A stretch of DNA of 64,000 bases, taken from NCBI GenBank assembly GCA_021234155.1, contig JAJEKV010000006.1, positions 742,001-806,000 on the forward strand. Reading direction: 5' to 3'. A model generated the notes under the pieces. That model did not search any database. It had not been told where the DNA came from and saw only the letters and a list, made by a program, of their open reading frames with translations. The stretch is from Isoetes taiwanensis (Eukaryota > Streptophyta > Lycopodiopsida > Isoetales > Isoetaceae). A program made the position numbers and the translations under genes. Below, in pieces: positions 9,228-21,059 of the stretch. Position 1 is the stretch's first letter. The number at the start of each line of letters is the position of its first letter.

Positions 9228-9372
9228 CAGCCCTAATTTGGACGGCCCAGATTTGATCAAGTCAACGGTGCAGATGATGCCACGTTAGAAGCCATTTTTA
9301 GCTCAAAAAAGGCCCTAATTTGAACGGTCCGGATTGATCTACCCAACGGTGCAGATGATGCAATGTTAAACG
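9228..9372. repeat. Two-copy tandem repeat
   Basis: GCCCTAATTTGGACGG...AACGGTGCAGATGATGCC is repeated about 85 bp later as GCCCTAATTTGAACGG...AACGGTGCAGATGATGCA. Just beyond it, 9404-9444 forms a small hairpin from CAACTAAAGCATT and AATGCTTTAGTTG. Confidence 0.7.
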
Positions 9373-9439
9373 CTGCAAAAAAACAAAGGGTTTTGGACGT
9401 GCCGCAACTAAAGCATTACGGCAGCTATGGTGAATGCTT

Positions 9440-11278
9440 TAGTTGTAGATGCAGGATCTGGAGCTCCCTTTGATGCGGCTCACATTGGAGAAGTGAAAAC
9501 ATGTCTTCAAAGCAGCAGGTAAGGATGTGCTGGTCCGAGAGTTGGGATGTTAAGTTAGGATCTGAGGGGACGGGAACTATAAGAACAGAGACTGTATTTC
9601 CTTCTCTCTTCTCTTTGCAGCATTGCCACAATCATAGGGATGATCGGCAGCGTAGCTGGGCTATTGTATTTGTCATTGTTCCCTTCTTGGAAGGTTTTGG
9701 CGATCTTAGTTCTTCAATGAAGGCACAAAAAAAATATTTGCATGAGTGGACATGAGGTAAGATACCTCGGGGAGAAAACATTTATGGCAAGGGATTTAAG
9801 TTTCACGTGGGTTGTATTATTTCGACAATGAAAGGAGCAAAGGGAAATAACTTAAGGCTAAGAGAAACGAAGATCGGCAGCCAAATACATAGAAATTTAT
9901 ACGGATCGGGTTTTTATTCATAGATGAGTATGTTTTTGTGGATCTTCGGGCAAAGGCGGTTTACATCAGCAACATCTCTCAAAGGGCTTGCAGTGTGTTA
10001 TCCAACCGAGAGGACCGGATCAATAATCTCGGCCACAAAACCTTGCTCAAAAGTGACGATCTTTACGAGGTTTGCCCTAGATCCGCGTTTCTTGCATTTT
10101 CTTTGCCCAGCTATGGCTTTTCGATTACGTAGTATATCTTGAATATGTGTCTATCCTCGCGAGCATCCCGCTTTCAAAGGGCTTCGAGAAATGACCGCCA
10201 AACATCCCGGTAATTTCCCCTTCCTTGAAGCTTGCCTTTCTTGATATTTAGATCTGTTGTAGATGTTAATTGATGCAAGATTTGTGCAGGAATTTGATGA
10301 CAACTTCCATGAGATGAGGGACAATTTTAGGATTGCTTCTTAAGATCATCAATGCAAAAATAGTCTTGAGATTGGGGTTTATCTTGGTTATTCTCTCGCT
10401 TATACGGTAGCTTGCTCTGCCGGAAGATGGTAAGGTTTGTCTTGAAACACTCGGGCTTAAGTTGCTTTGAGTAGAAGCTTAAATACCTGGGTCTGCTGCG
10501 GGTTATTGCCATGGATATCAACGAGGGAAAACTTTGAACTAGGTTATCCATATATGGTAGAGGCAGGGGTTGATCACAAGATAGATTTCTCTAAAGCGAT
10601 GATTCGTGTATGATTTATACATGCCTAGATTGGAAGGGACATGGTTGCTTTCGAGAAAAGGGGAAAAAAGATGCAAGGCGGCCATCTATAGAGTCTATCT
10701 CTCATCTTACATAATCACGTCTTCTTCAATCCGGGCTTTCCTTCTCCTTAAATGGATGCTTCATTTCCATGGATTTATCAATTTTCTTTGAATTCAATTG
10801 TTTTGTGGTAAAAATCCCCGCAGATTGGCTCGGGTTTTGTAATATAATGGGGTCAGATCGGGCGTCGTTAGATTCAAGGGAATCATCGATTAGGACATTC
10901 ATATGAAATTGTTTTGATGCATCGGGGAAATGCGAGTGTGGCATTTACCTTCAATCCTTCCGCACCGTCTTTCAGCCTTACGTTTTACTCTGTATAAATA
11001 TGAGGTCCGCATTTGGTTGCCTTAATATTTGTTGCAAATGCCGGCGAGGATGTGCAAGCTGTTTAATGTCGAAAGTCTCGAGAAAATTAGTCTAAGCGCC
11101 TTCTTAAGCATTTTGTTAAGGAAGAGGAAGATTTTATTTATATCGGTCTTTGCTCATTTGTTGGATTTGTTGTTTGCTGCCCCATATTTGCATCCTGCTT
11201 CTTATCCTGGTTCTAAAGTCCTTATAAGGGGACCCGTTCTTTCTTTGTTCTTGGATGATTTCTTGTGTTAAGTTTAAA
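9440..11278. other. Non-genic stretch with one possible coding remnant
   Basis: No gene is convincing here. A plus-strand frame near 9938-10132 ('DLRAKAVYISNISQRACSVL', 'NREDRINNLGHKTLLKSDDL') has protein-like composition but no recognisable family and no clear start. The rest is AT-rich without a clear repeat. Confidence 0.35.
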
Positions 11279-12410
11279 GATGCATGTAAATTGTTTGTAA
11301 AAATGCCACAGCATGACACTATCTCATGGAATACAATGACTGTAGCATATATGCACCAGGGACATGAAAGCAAGGTTTTTGTAAAATGCAGAGTATATCC
11401 TTCCAGATGAATTTAGTTATTGGAGTTCTTGATGCATGTGCACCAAGTCAACAGAGATGGTTAAAACTTTGATGTCTGAAGTTTTTACAGGAACAAGGAA
11501 TTTCCATATCTAGAAATCTTGCCTACCACATCATCCATGTGTGTACAAATCCTTAGAATGATTTTACATTTGAAAAGAATCTCTATTCTCTTATTGTATA
11601 AAGTGCCCTTAATTGCATTGGGGTGCTAGCAAACCATCTTATTCGAGTATTGGTCACTTAGTGGAAGCAAATGTTGCCTTCGCTAATCTGGTAAAACCAT
11701 GTTAATTGGAATGCAATTTTCGAGGCTCATAACAAACATGGCAATGAGAATTTGAGTCTACAGCTTTACAATAGCATGAGCCAAGGGGACTCCATGCAAA
11801 ATTATTTCACATTATCAGTCATCTTGAAAGCAAGAAGATGTCTAAACGAGATGTTATATCTTGGGCCGCAATGGTAGGAAGTTATGCAGAGCATGGCAAA
11901 GGTGCACTTGCACTATGGCAAAGGTGCACTTGCATTAAACTGGTCCAAGAAAATGCAAGTTGAGGGTGGGAAACCAAACAATGTACAATGTCACATTCCT
12001 TTGTTTCAAGGAAACGCAAATTGAGGGTGTGAAACTAAACAATGTCACATTCCTCTGTGTTCTCGCATGTAAGCGCGTTGACTTAGTGGATCAGGCCTCT
12101 TGGTATCTGGTATTTCGCACAAATCAAGTGGCATGGTTTTGAGCCAACCACGGATCAGAACAATTGCATCTTGGTATCTGGTATTTCGCACAAATCAAGT
12201 GGCATGGTTTTGAGCCAACCACGGATCAGAACAATTGCATGATTCATCCTGTAGGCCATGCCTATTATTTCAAGGAGGCAGAGAATATATTACAAGCCTT
12301 CAACAAAATGTATGAGAAGCCGTGAACCTCAATCTCTTCATAGAAGAAGTTCTATGCAAGATAAACATATGCATTGAAGTTTATGTGTTAGAAGCAATGG
12401 TTGAAGTGAA
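11279..12410 (+). pseudogene. Decayed pentatricopeptide-repeat (PPR) gene
   Basis: PPR-like pieces appear in order in shifting frames: 'DACKLFVKMPQHDTISWNTM' near 11280-11345, a repeat with 'GVLDACAPS' near 11420, 'NWNAIFEAHNKHGNENLSLQ' near 11700, 'RDVISWAAMVGSYAEHGKGA' near 11850, and an E-motif-like end 'IKWHGFEPTTDQNNCMIHPV' near 12190 followed by 'YYFKEAENILQAFNKMYEKP'. Plant PPR proteins of this class bind organellar RNA. Stops and frameshifts throughout, and an internal 71-bp duplication, show this copy is dead. Confidence 0.7.
12098..12239. repeat. 71-bp direct duplication inside the PPR remnant
   Basis: The segment starting TCTTGGTATCTGGTATTTCG at 12098 is repeated exactly from 12169. 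The period of 71 bp is not a multiple of three, so it breaks the frame. Confidence 0.9.
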
Positions 12411-12807
12411 TCCGTTTAAATGGCTCAATTTTGCAACAAGTTAAGAAATCAATTTCTTTAATGCAAACACGAAGAACGCAACCTAGCAATGCTCTCCCCT
12501 ATCTAAGCTCGCTCACATATTGCCATGCCAACAATAAAAGATGTCAAGAATAAGAGTTCAACTGTAGAGTTTATACTACACTCTCGAGTTTATACTACAC
12601 TCTCTTCTCATTCTTCTTATAACTTTACAAGGTTCAAACTAATCCCGAGCAACGCTGTGCACTGTTACTATGTTTGGACATTTTTGTTAAAAAAAAGGTT
12701 ACTGCACACTTTCCTCATTGCAATCAAAACATTTATAGACTTCGAACTTATGCCCAGCAGCGCTGGGCACCCTTACTAGTTATCTATTGACAACAAACAA
12801 GAAAGTG

Positions 12808-12873
12808 GACCACACCATGCGAATTTAGTATATTCCAACGTTTTAGCTTATACAAAATTCGCTTGGTGTGATC
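12808..12873. repeat. Degenerate TCACACG palindrome, 66 bp
   Basis: GACCACACCATGCGAATTT pairs with AAATTCGCTTGGTGTGATC. Size and arm order match the family. Confidence 0.75.
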
Positions 12874-13201
12874 TTTTTGGAAAAAGATGACTTCCAATAG
12901 TAAAATTACTTTGATTATCTTTTAATAAAAGAAATATATATGTGTCTTATTTGAAGTTAAGTGTGGATATGTGACGTGCTAATTTATTGATAAAGTGTTT
13001 GCTTTTTGAAAAAGTCTAATAACTTTATGTACTACAAGAGTTGGTAAAGTATTTTAGATGCAAATGGGATGCTTGATGTGATCCTTCTTAAAAAAAGATA
13101 TGCTCTTTGAAAAGGACTAATAACTTTATGCACTTAGGGTGGTAAAGCATTAAATGAGAAGGGGTTGTGTTTAATTTTAATTTGACAACAAATAAGAAAG
13201 T

Positions 13202-13269
13202 GGATCACACGATGTGAATTTAGTGTGTTCCATTTTTGTTGCATATGTACTATTCGCTTGGTGTGATCC
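13202..13269. repeat. TCACACG palindrome, 68 bp
   Basis: GGATCACACGATGTGAAT at the left and ATTCGCTTGGTGTGATCC at the right; 15 of 18 positions pair. Confidence 0.8.
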
Positions 13270-13590
13270 TTCTTGAAAAATAATATGCTCTTTGAAAAGG
13301 GATAATGACTTATGTACTTAAGTGTGGTAACACATGTACAGTAAAAAACCAAGTTAGGTATTCAAATGGAATTAGAAGCAAAAACTTTTTACATTCAAAA
13401 TTTTTTATGGCCGTATGGCTTTACATCAGAACATCATTTTGTAAATTTAAATGCCCGGAGGCTTCAACTATTCACAACAAAAAAGCCCGGAGGCTTGCAG
13501 TCATATGGTAAGAAGCTGGAGGCTAAGCTGGAGGCAAGCTGGAGGCTAAGAACAAGGAAAAAAAAAAGAGGTGCTCTGCCCTAACAAATT

Positions 13591-14023
13591 TCATTCATCT
13601 GCTTCACCATCTGCAAAACAAAAAAATAAGAAATAACCGTTAGTTGAATGCTTAAGAAAAGAAAGAAAACATGCATGTACCATGAACTAACGCCATGAGC
13701 TCCTCGAAGTCAGCGGATTCGTCTTCAACTTCTTCATCTTCTTCATCATCTTCGGCTTCTTCTCCTTCGGTAGACCACTCATTCTCTGAAGAATCTCCTA
13801 TCCAGCCTTCAAGAACACCTGTGATGAACTCCTGCTCCGAAATTTCCTCTGATTCCTCATTCTCTGATTCCTCGTCAAAGGAATCAGAGGAATCAGAGGA
13901 ATCAGAGGCATTCAGAGCAAGAACCGTGGGCAGCGGAGGGAACTGCGGAGGGAACACCTCTTCCAGCCGTAATAGGCGCCTCTTGGAGGACACCGCCGGC
14001 TCTTCCATAGTTGATCTCTTCAT
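13591..14023 (-). CDS. Small acidic, serine-rich protein with one intron
   Basis: Exon 1 runs 14023 to 13681 and exon 2 from 13610 to 13591. The 70-bp intron has a GT donor (13680-13679) and an AG acceptor after a T-rich tract (13612-13611). Spliced, it gives 120 residues ending in a short acidic tail. The start MKRSTMEEPAVSSKRRLLRL is basic. Then come a proline-rich patch, a serine/aspartate run (SDSSDSSDSFDEESE) and a long acidic region of E and D. This resembles nuclear acidic proteins in composition, but no domain is recognised. The short intron with good borders and the matching frames favour a real gene over chance. The unspliced frame would instead end in unrelated residues at 13652. 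Confidence 0.5.
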
Positions 14024-14214
14024 GGCGATGGACTAGCAAAATTGGGCGAAGGATCTAGCGAAGATTGGGCGGAGATTGGGGGGAGAATGGGCGCCAATCT
14101 AGGCTGGAATAGATATAGGCTGGATTAGACGTGAAAATCGTAGGAATGATTCGTATTTCAGTCCTATCAACCATCATTACATGCCATTATGTGCATATCT
14201 CGAAATTTGAGCCA

Positions 14215-14322
14215 TATCCAATATCTTCCTTTTTTAACCTTATTCCTAAATATCCAATATCTTCCTTTTTTAACCTTATTCCTAAATATCCAATATCTTC
14301 TGTTTTTAACCTTATTCCTAAA
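14215..14322. repeat. 36-bp minisatellite, three copies
   Basis: The unit TATCCAATATCTTCC...TTATTCCTAA repeats at 14215, 14251 and 14287 with one or two changes. Being a multiple of three, it leaves a frame open by chance. Confidence 0.9.
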
Positions 14323-14517
14323 CCTATATGATTTGAGTTTAACCTGAAAATGAACACCGATATAATTCGAATTTAACATACTATTTAATACCAAGATGCT
14401 ACATCACACTATGTCGATAATTGGGATTTAAAAAAAAAACACTCCAAACCCTCCTCGAGAAAACCACGTAACTGCCGACCTCACTTGTGTTTAAGTTTAA
14501 TTTGACAACAAGCAACT

Positions 14518-15140
14518 TCCATACTGTGTGGATCGCACGGCGCGAAATGAAGGTGTACAATTTTTATGCCCCAACACAATTCACTTCGTGTGAGCCGAAC
14601 GTCCGTACTAACCTCGTTTTTGAAATTTGCAACGTGCATATGGAAATCGAAAAGTCCATTCTCCTACAATCCATGCTTTTATACGTTAAGCAAATTCAAA
14701 TTTCGAATTGTAGGGGGGGAAGCTTTGTATTAGGATGAAGTGAAGATCGGTTAAAGCGACTGGCCTTGGCATGGCCCTTCGAAATGAAAGTCTGATCTCA
14801 TACAAAGCTTCAACCTACACATTCAAATTTTGAAATGTAGAAGGCGGTGACGCACACGCTTGGTATCTGACAAACCAAGAGACACCGTCATGAGTTGCCG
14901 GTATGCTATAATGCAAGTGGCATTTTAGAGGCGCCACGTGTTGCATCAGTCTGTCTGACAACCAACAGAATTAAATACATATGGCGCCATGAATGTGCAA
15001 TCCCCCTTATTTCGGAAGAATATTCCAAGCAAATCTGTAATTATGAGAGTTTGGTATCCTAGGTGGCATGGGAAAAAAGGAGCGGAAATATGACGTGGAA
15101 TGGCTGATAGGAGGCCATTTTGAGACCCCAAATCCGCCCT
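14518..15140. repeat. Dispersed repeat, copy 2 (partner at 8405-9113)
   Basis: Same landmarks as copy 1 in the same order and orientation, but with only one copy of the 44-bp 'GACGTGGAATGG' unit and an extra stretch near 15030-15070. It ends next to the Copia remnant. Confidence 0.75.
14530..14596. repeat. TCACACG palindrome, 67 bp, imperfect
   Basis: GGATCGCACGGCGCGAAAT at the left and ATTCACTTCGTGTGAGCC at the right, at the left end of repeat copy 2. Confidence 0.7.
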
Positions 15141-15174
15141 AATGATCACATGGAGTGAACATAACATTCTTAAA

Positions 15175-16835
15175 CGCAAAACTTCAGGAAGAAATCTACA
15201 TGGAACAAGCTCTAGGGTTTGAAGAAGACAATTGTAAGGTCTGCAAACTAAAAAAGGCAATTTATGGCCTTAAACAATCATCTAAGAAATGATGTAAATG
15301 CATGGACTCTAATCTTAGAGAACAGGGCTTCATGAAATTGCAAAATGATGGGAATCTTTACAAGTACCAAATTGGAAATGAATGGTGCACTTCATATAGA
15401 TGACAATATAATGGTCTCTAAAGGTGTCAAGGCTTTAGAGCGTTGCAAAAATGTTTTGAACAGCAAATTCAGGACGTCTGACTTGGAGGAGTTGAAAAAA
15501 TTCCTGGGGATTGAAGTGCAGAGGAATAGAGTGAGTAGAACACTGACACTTACTCAAAAAGGAAATTGAAGGGATGCTTGATAAGTTCAAAATGAAGGAC
15601 TATAATATCTACAAGACACCTATGGTGCTATGTTGCAAAATACCTGCTCAAATAAGTCCTAAGACAGAAGTAGAAAGGGAAGAAATGAGAAGTGTGTCAT
15701 ACATGTTATTAATAGGCTCGACCAGACATAATATATGAAGTAAACATGCATGCTGAACATGTATAATGATGATCCAGAGAGAGATCACTGGATTGGAGCA
15801 CAAAGGGCATTAAGATACTTTAAGGACACAATAAATGATGGTATTAGTTATTGAAAAGATGAGCTACAATTGCAAGCCTAATGTAATGCTGGTTGGGGAA
15901 GAGACCTTGAGACTAGAAAATCCACCTCAGGTTATTTAACATTTTTAGGTGGAGCTCCAATAGCTTGGAAATGCAAGAAGCAGAATGCCACTGCTATATC
16001 CAGTGCTGAAGCTGAATATGCTTCAGCTGCATTGACTACCAAAGAGTTAATTTGGGAGAGAAGAATGTTCATTGAATTAGGTTTTGATCAACCAAAGCCA
16101 TTCAATTATAGCATTGCCATGACAAAGAATCCACCAAACAAATTGAATTGAAATGACATCTTATCAGGGAAGTGGTTGGAAAGAATGCAGTTAAAGTCAT
16201 ATATGTGAATACTTCAAAACAGTTGGCAAATATCTTAACCAAGACTTTGCATGGAAAATAATTGGGAAAAACTCTGAAATACCCTTATGTTTTGCTAAAA
16301 TTAACAAAACGCCCCTAGTTTTGGGGGTATTTTTATGGAAATGATCATAACTTCTTTGTGATGATCCAAATGAGAATGAGTCTTTCAGATATATTGTAGA
16401 AGAGGTTGAGATTTTTCCATGAAAGTTAACATCTCCTAAATCGGATTCCGAAATCTCAAGTTATGGTCTTGTACATCCCTCTGAAATTTCTACAATTTTC
16501 TTGTGTATTAAAAATAGCCGAACTTGTGATTTAAGACTCCGATTTATATGATCTTACCTTTGATGGAAAGATCTCATCCTCTTTTACAATAACTCTGAAA
16601 GGCTCATTCTCATTTGGATCATCACAAAAAAGTTATGATCATTTCCATTAAAATACCCCCAAAACTAGGGGCGTTTTGTTAATTTTAGCAAAACATAAGG
16701 GTATTTCAGAGTCTTTCCCAAAATAATTTATGGAACTAAAAAATCTGATACAGTGCATCAATTATAACATGAAGAGGAAATGTAGAATTTAATCATTTTA
16801 TAATTATGGTTAGTTGATTTTCTAAAGGAGGGGCA
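15175..16835 (+). pseudogene. Ty1/Copia retrotransposon remnant (RT and RNase H)
   Basis: Copia Pol signatures in several frames: 'CKLKKAIYGLKQS' (near 15240), 'DLEELKKFLGIEVQRNR' (near 15480), 'HWIGAQRALRYFKDT' (near 15790), 'RDLETRKSTSGYLTFLGGAP' and 'ISSAEAEYAS' (near 15900-16020). These are the C-terminal RT and RNase H blocks. No intact frame is left. A MITE (16264-16719) interrupts it. A purine run AAAGGAGGGG at 16825-16834 may be its polypurine tract. Neither LTR is identified. Confidence 0.85.
16264..16719. mobile_element. Mutator-like MITE, 456 bp, 9-bp target duplication
   Basis: It starts GGGAAAAACTCTGAAATACC and ends with the near-complement (GGTATTTCAGAGTCTTTCCC). The inverted repeats extend over about 110-170 bp with a few mismatches. 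AAAATAATT flanks both sides exactly (16255-16263 and 16720-16728), a 9-bp target-site duplication as made by Mutator-type transposases. It has no coding capacity and sits in the Copia remnant. Confidence 0.9.
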
Positions 16836-17718
16836 ATGATCTAAGATGTATCCATAATGTTAAATGTTGCAAATATCATCTAAATACCTAATCTGACAAT
16901 CTGTATGCATTTTTCTATAATGTTTCTGTGCATGCTTATTTCAAACTGGATAACCAATTCGATGAATAAGATTTTGCAGGCTGTGTTTATTCTTCCAGAC
17001 CTGAAAACTTCGGTGCTACGAGATCAAGAAGAAATTGAAGGAAATGAAGACTATGCAAGGTGTTCAAACTAAAGCTAAAGGAAGAGAAAGGTATGTTAGT
17101 TGCTCAGTTAGTCCTAAGTTGCTCAAATGTTCGAGTATATAATTGAAATCTAGACTTATACTATAGATGAGAGATGGATATTTTGTATATCATTTTTAGG
17201 AAGATGCGTTGGATATGGTTTTTTCTTATATTCTTCATCTTTTGTAGCATCTAGTTCTTGTCATATCTTACAGCATGGGGACCATAGGAATGTTTGCAAG
17301 TACTAAATATACAACCTTTCATTTTGATGTTAATGTCGATTGCTTAGAAGAGGTCTACAAGAAAATATATTTGATATATGCTTTGATTGTATCCGTTTGC
17401 AGATGTAAAACTTTTAAACCAATTTATGAAGAGAGTTTTCCTTTAGTTATACTTCCATTGGGTTTGATTAAGCTTGGATCAAAGCGGAGGAAATATAAGA
17501 CCTAAAAATCGTGCTAGGTTCTGAATAATACTAAAAGTAATGAGTAGACGTATTTTAGTTAACCTATAAGCAGACCAAGAGACTGTTCCAACCTACTGTA
17601 GTCAAAGACAGAAAACTTCAGCGGAGGGAAAATCGAAAAATTAGATGTTGCTTTGTAAAGATGGATTTATCATCCTCCTATAGAAGTCCATTTTCGTGCT
17701 AGTACCATGCAATAACTT

Positions 17719-19690
17719 TCATTGTACATTTACATGTACCCATGCTCTTGCGTTACTTCCTTTGTTAGGTATGTCATCTAGGGACATCCCCCATTTATTT
17801 AGCCATTCTTGAATATTTGCATGCCAACCTTGTTGGCTGCTTTGGCTCATAGCAAGACGAGGGAGATTATTAACATCCATTTTTATCACCTTATGTACAT
17901 ACCTCAATTTTTGGTATAGTGCTTAGGGGCATCATGCCTGCTTTTGCTAATATCATAGGAAAGGGTGTTTGAAGAAATTTTGTTTGTACCTTCACGACCA
18001 TCTTCCATGCATCCAAAGAAAGATCTGGCCCCATCCTCACATCCATATAGGAGAATGCTTTGTATGAGTGCAGCGTATAATTTCTTCTTAGCCCCCAGTA
18101 AAAAAATTATGCCTTTTACATTTCCTCTGTAAAGCATACAATGCTTTGAGTCCTTGTTCTGCCACTTTAGTCCAGCTATAATTATGGTCAACAAGAAGTT
18201 CGAAGTATTTATAAGTGTGTGCGATTTCCACCTTATCTCCTTCATATAAGAAATCATAATCTCGTGACAGCGTCCCAAAATTTAGGATTTTAGTCTTCCC
18301 TAAATTGACTTCTAGCTCTGAACTCTAGCAAAAAGCATATAAGGCATCTAAATGCCTTTGCATAGTGGTAGCTATTCTGGAAAAAAAAACACTATGTCAT
18401 TTGCATATAAGAACAACAAAAATGCATATCTGTAATAAAGTACCATCTCGACCATTTCGTTCCATCCAATCTTCCAATTCCTCTATGGAAAGCTAAAAAA
18501 GGGTTGGAGATAGTGGGCAGCCTTTCTTAACTCCCATATTACTAATCCCTTCATCTTTACAGTGTTGGTTCAAAGGGTAAGATAATTGGATTGTTATCTT
18601 TTCATATAAAGAAGCAACCACATTTCTTAACTCAAGAGGGACTTCCAACTTCTCCATTCTACTCCAGATGTTGCGTCGCTTAACTATATCGAAAGCTTTT
18701 GTAAGATATACAAAAGAGCAAAGCATGACTTCTTTGTTTTCTTAACTGCATCTACTGTTGTTCTAAAAGTGACCAAGTGGTCAATCATGGATTTATTTAG
18801 GCGAAATCTGGTTTGCCCCTTGGCTCTCAGATCATTCTCTTAAGCCTATATGCTAATTTTTGGGTTGCCCAAAGGGCAAACCCCTGGGGGGAGAGGTAAT
18901 GGAATATTATTTTGATGCCAAGAAATGTACCAAATCGAGGGACAAAGTTAAAAACCTCCCTGCATTGGATGGCTAAGATTAAAACTCCTACTGCGTTATG
19001 CAAGTTAGGTAGAGGTTGTCTTGCCGTCGATTCGCATGAGAGTGCATTAGGGGGCAATCCGTCGGGACCAAAGTGCTTCTGATGCTTCGGTCCCTTGTGA
19101 TAGATGCTGGAGGTGCCAAATACATTCAGGTGGGTTTAAATTGGTTTTTGCTGAGTTGTTTAAGGTTTTTTGAAGCTTATCGATTTGGATCTTTGTGTGT
19201 GATGCAGGTACTGGGCTGATAATTCTGAGCTCCTTACCATTGTGAATTGTAGGTGCATAGGATCCAGATAAGTTCATTGTATTTTTCTAATGCATCCTTC
19301 TTGATACAATTTAGCTCTTCAATATAACCTATGTCTTTGATGTGATAAACTATCACAAAGCAGCCATTTTCCTCAATTATGGCAAATGATATAGCAGTCC
19401 GATCTCGTTTCTAACAATGTCTACTAATTTATTAGTGTCTATTTGATCCTTACAAATTTCTGAAATTGATCTGGGCGAAGATGCCTAAATGATTTAATGG
19501 CTTCTATTGATCTTCTTCCCTTTGCCAATAGAGTCATATCTTTAAATGCATTATCTGGCTTATCACTGTTGAAAAAGCTGAAAACAAATCTAGTTTGACC
19601 TATTTGAGTATGTGCCTCGTGTGAGGAGCCTCCATCTCTTTACTTGTGAATGCCCACGATTTATCAAGGGGCTGCATGACAAAAAATTGA
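17719..19690 (-). pseudogene. LINE reverse transcriptase remnant, copy A
   Basis: On the minus strand, fragments in order are 'RRSIEAIKSFRHLRPDQFQK' (near 19480), 'LPPNALSCES'-type fingers (near 19050), 'LTKAFDIVKRRNIWSRMEKL' and 'GISNMGVKKGCPLSPTLF' (18493-18726), 'YAALIQSILLYGCEDGA' (near 18050), and a C-terminal stretch 'QGWHANIQEWLNKWGMSLDD' (17719-17907). These are the palm blocks of non-LTR reverse transcriptase (G-x-x-Q/K-G-C-P-LSP). Many stops show it is dead. Confidence 0.8.
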
Positions 19691-19734
19691 ATAAAAAAAA
19701 AAAAAAAAAATTAAATGCAAAATGCACTACATAA

Positions 19735-20355
19735 ACATGTGCTAAAATGCCTTGTTGAGAAAATAGAAACTAAATCTAAGATTATGATTGTCGGAACCAC
19801 AAACTGCCCATCATTTAGCTACGAGGGCAAGATCTTAGATACTGATGCTTGATTACAAATATTTAGAGATAGACTTCTCTTGTAAATACAATTGGAAGAA
19901 ATGCATAAGCAGAAGGATTATAGAAGGTAAAAACCTTTGAGCAAGGCATCTAGCCATTTTGCGGGCTCTTCTAAGCCTCTTATCTGGGACAGACCTTTTG
20001 CTCCTGCCATCGGTTTTAAGTGATTTGGAGAACCTTGGCATAAATATTTCCCCATATAAAAGGCAAACTATATGCAGACTACGACTTAGCTATCACCATT
20101 TGGGCATGAAAGTAGGAAGATAGAAAAATCTTCCTAGATGTAGAAGAACATGCAAGGTATGCAGTTGTGATGAGATTGAGGATGAAAAACATTTGATACC
20201 GCTCTGCCATATGTATGAAAACATAAGACATAGATTCCAGCTCACAAACATCAGAACACTCTTTGGCCTTTTTGCGCTTGAAGCTAGTGCAAAAAATGTC
20301 TATTATATGAATTATAACTTAGGCAAACCCAGTCCTACGGATGGAGGTAGGCTTT
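19735..20355 (+). pseudogene. LINE C-terminal remnant on the plus strand, copy A
   Basis: It encodes 'KIMIVGTTNCPSF' and 'SYEGKI', then 'KRQTICRLRLSYHHLGMKVG' and a cysteine-rich end 'CRRTCKVCSCDEIEDEKHLI'. This is the thumb and zinc-binding tail typical of plant LINE RT proteins. It is head-to-head with the minus-strand LINE. The copy at 29740 keeps a 74-residue frame with 'VSSYKYLGIDFSCKYNWKKY'. Confidence 0.7.
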
Positions 20356-21059
20356 TTTTTTAATTTTAAAACAGTGTTTGCCCTGTATGAGAGTAAAATA
20401 ATAAGGTGGCACTAAGGGAAAACTTCTACCAGCCAGTGCACGTCTTTATGCCAAAGTTGGCTGCAGGTCTCAAAATAACAATAGCTTTAGCAAAAAATTA
20501 GGCTAATAGGCCTCATTTGAATTTCTCCCTCTATAAGTTTTTTCTAGGTACTGCATCACACATGCATAAGTGCTCTACGTAAGATCAAGCAAACTAATCT
20601 CTAAATGGAGAAGTTCCATTGGCCATTGCAGGCGACCAAGCTGATTGTTACAAGGGACAAAGGCCCTTCAAAAGACAAAAAGTATAGTTAATCCTTGCTG
20701 TTCCAATAGCTAAGCTAATAGTGAATGCCGCGAGAAGCGTATTTGTTGTTGGGTTTTTGTTAAAAAAATCTTTGGCTTTACTGTACCATGTGGTCTACTC
20801 ATAAGCATAACCATCAGGGGTTTAGTCTCCTTGCTGGACCTTTGAACTTCTTGATTTACCTCTGAATTATTTGAACAATAAGAAATTGTGGCTTTAATAA
20901 CTTGTTGCTCAGCGGGAACTTGGTAACAATACAAGACCTTTGAATGGGGTATGCGCAACCTAAGAGACTACTCGTAATGCAAGGTTGGAACTCTAACCAA
21001 TAATATACCATGGTATGGATTAGGTTAGAGCTCCATTTTCCCTTTATCCAGGCCATACA
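20356..21059. other. Non-genic stretch between LINE remnant and gene fragment
   Basis: No supported gene. A minus-strand frame at 20710-20958 ('ETKPLMVMLMSRPHGTVKPK') is shared exactly with the duplicate at 30719-30967, but this follows from the duplication and does not show coding. Confidence 0.5.

Larger units (their letters stand above)
12411..13590. other. AT-rich non-genic stretch with palindrome remnants
   Basis: No gene is seen. It holds an approximate duplication of about 100 bp (AACGCTGTGCAC near 12650 against AGCGCTGGGCAC near 12765), two TCACACG-family palindromes, and short repeats of CTGGAGGCTAAG near 13515-13550. Confidence 0.5.

Noticed and set aside
14131-14394. Frames on both strands with repeated YPISSFFNLIPK-like text
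   Set aside because: The 36-bp minisatellite is a multiple of three and keeps frames open by chance.
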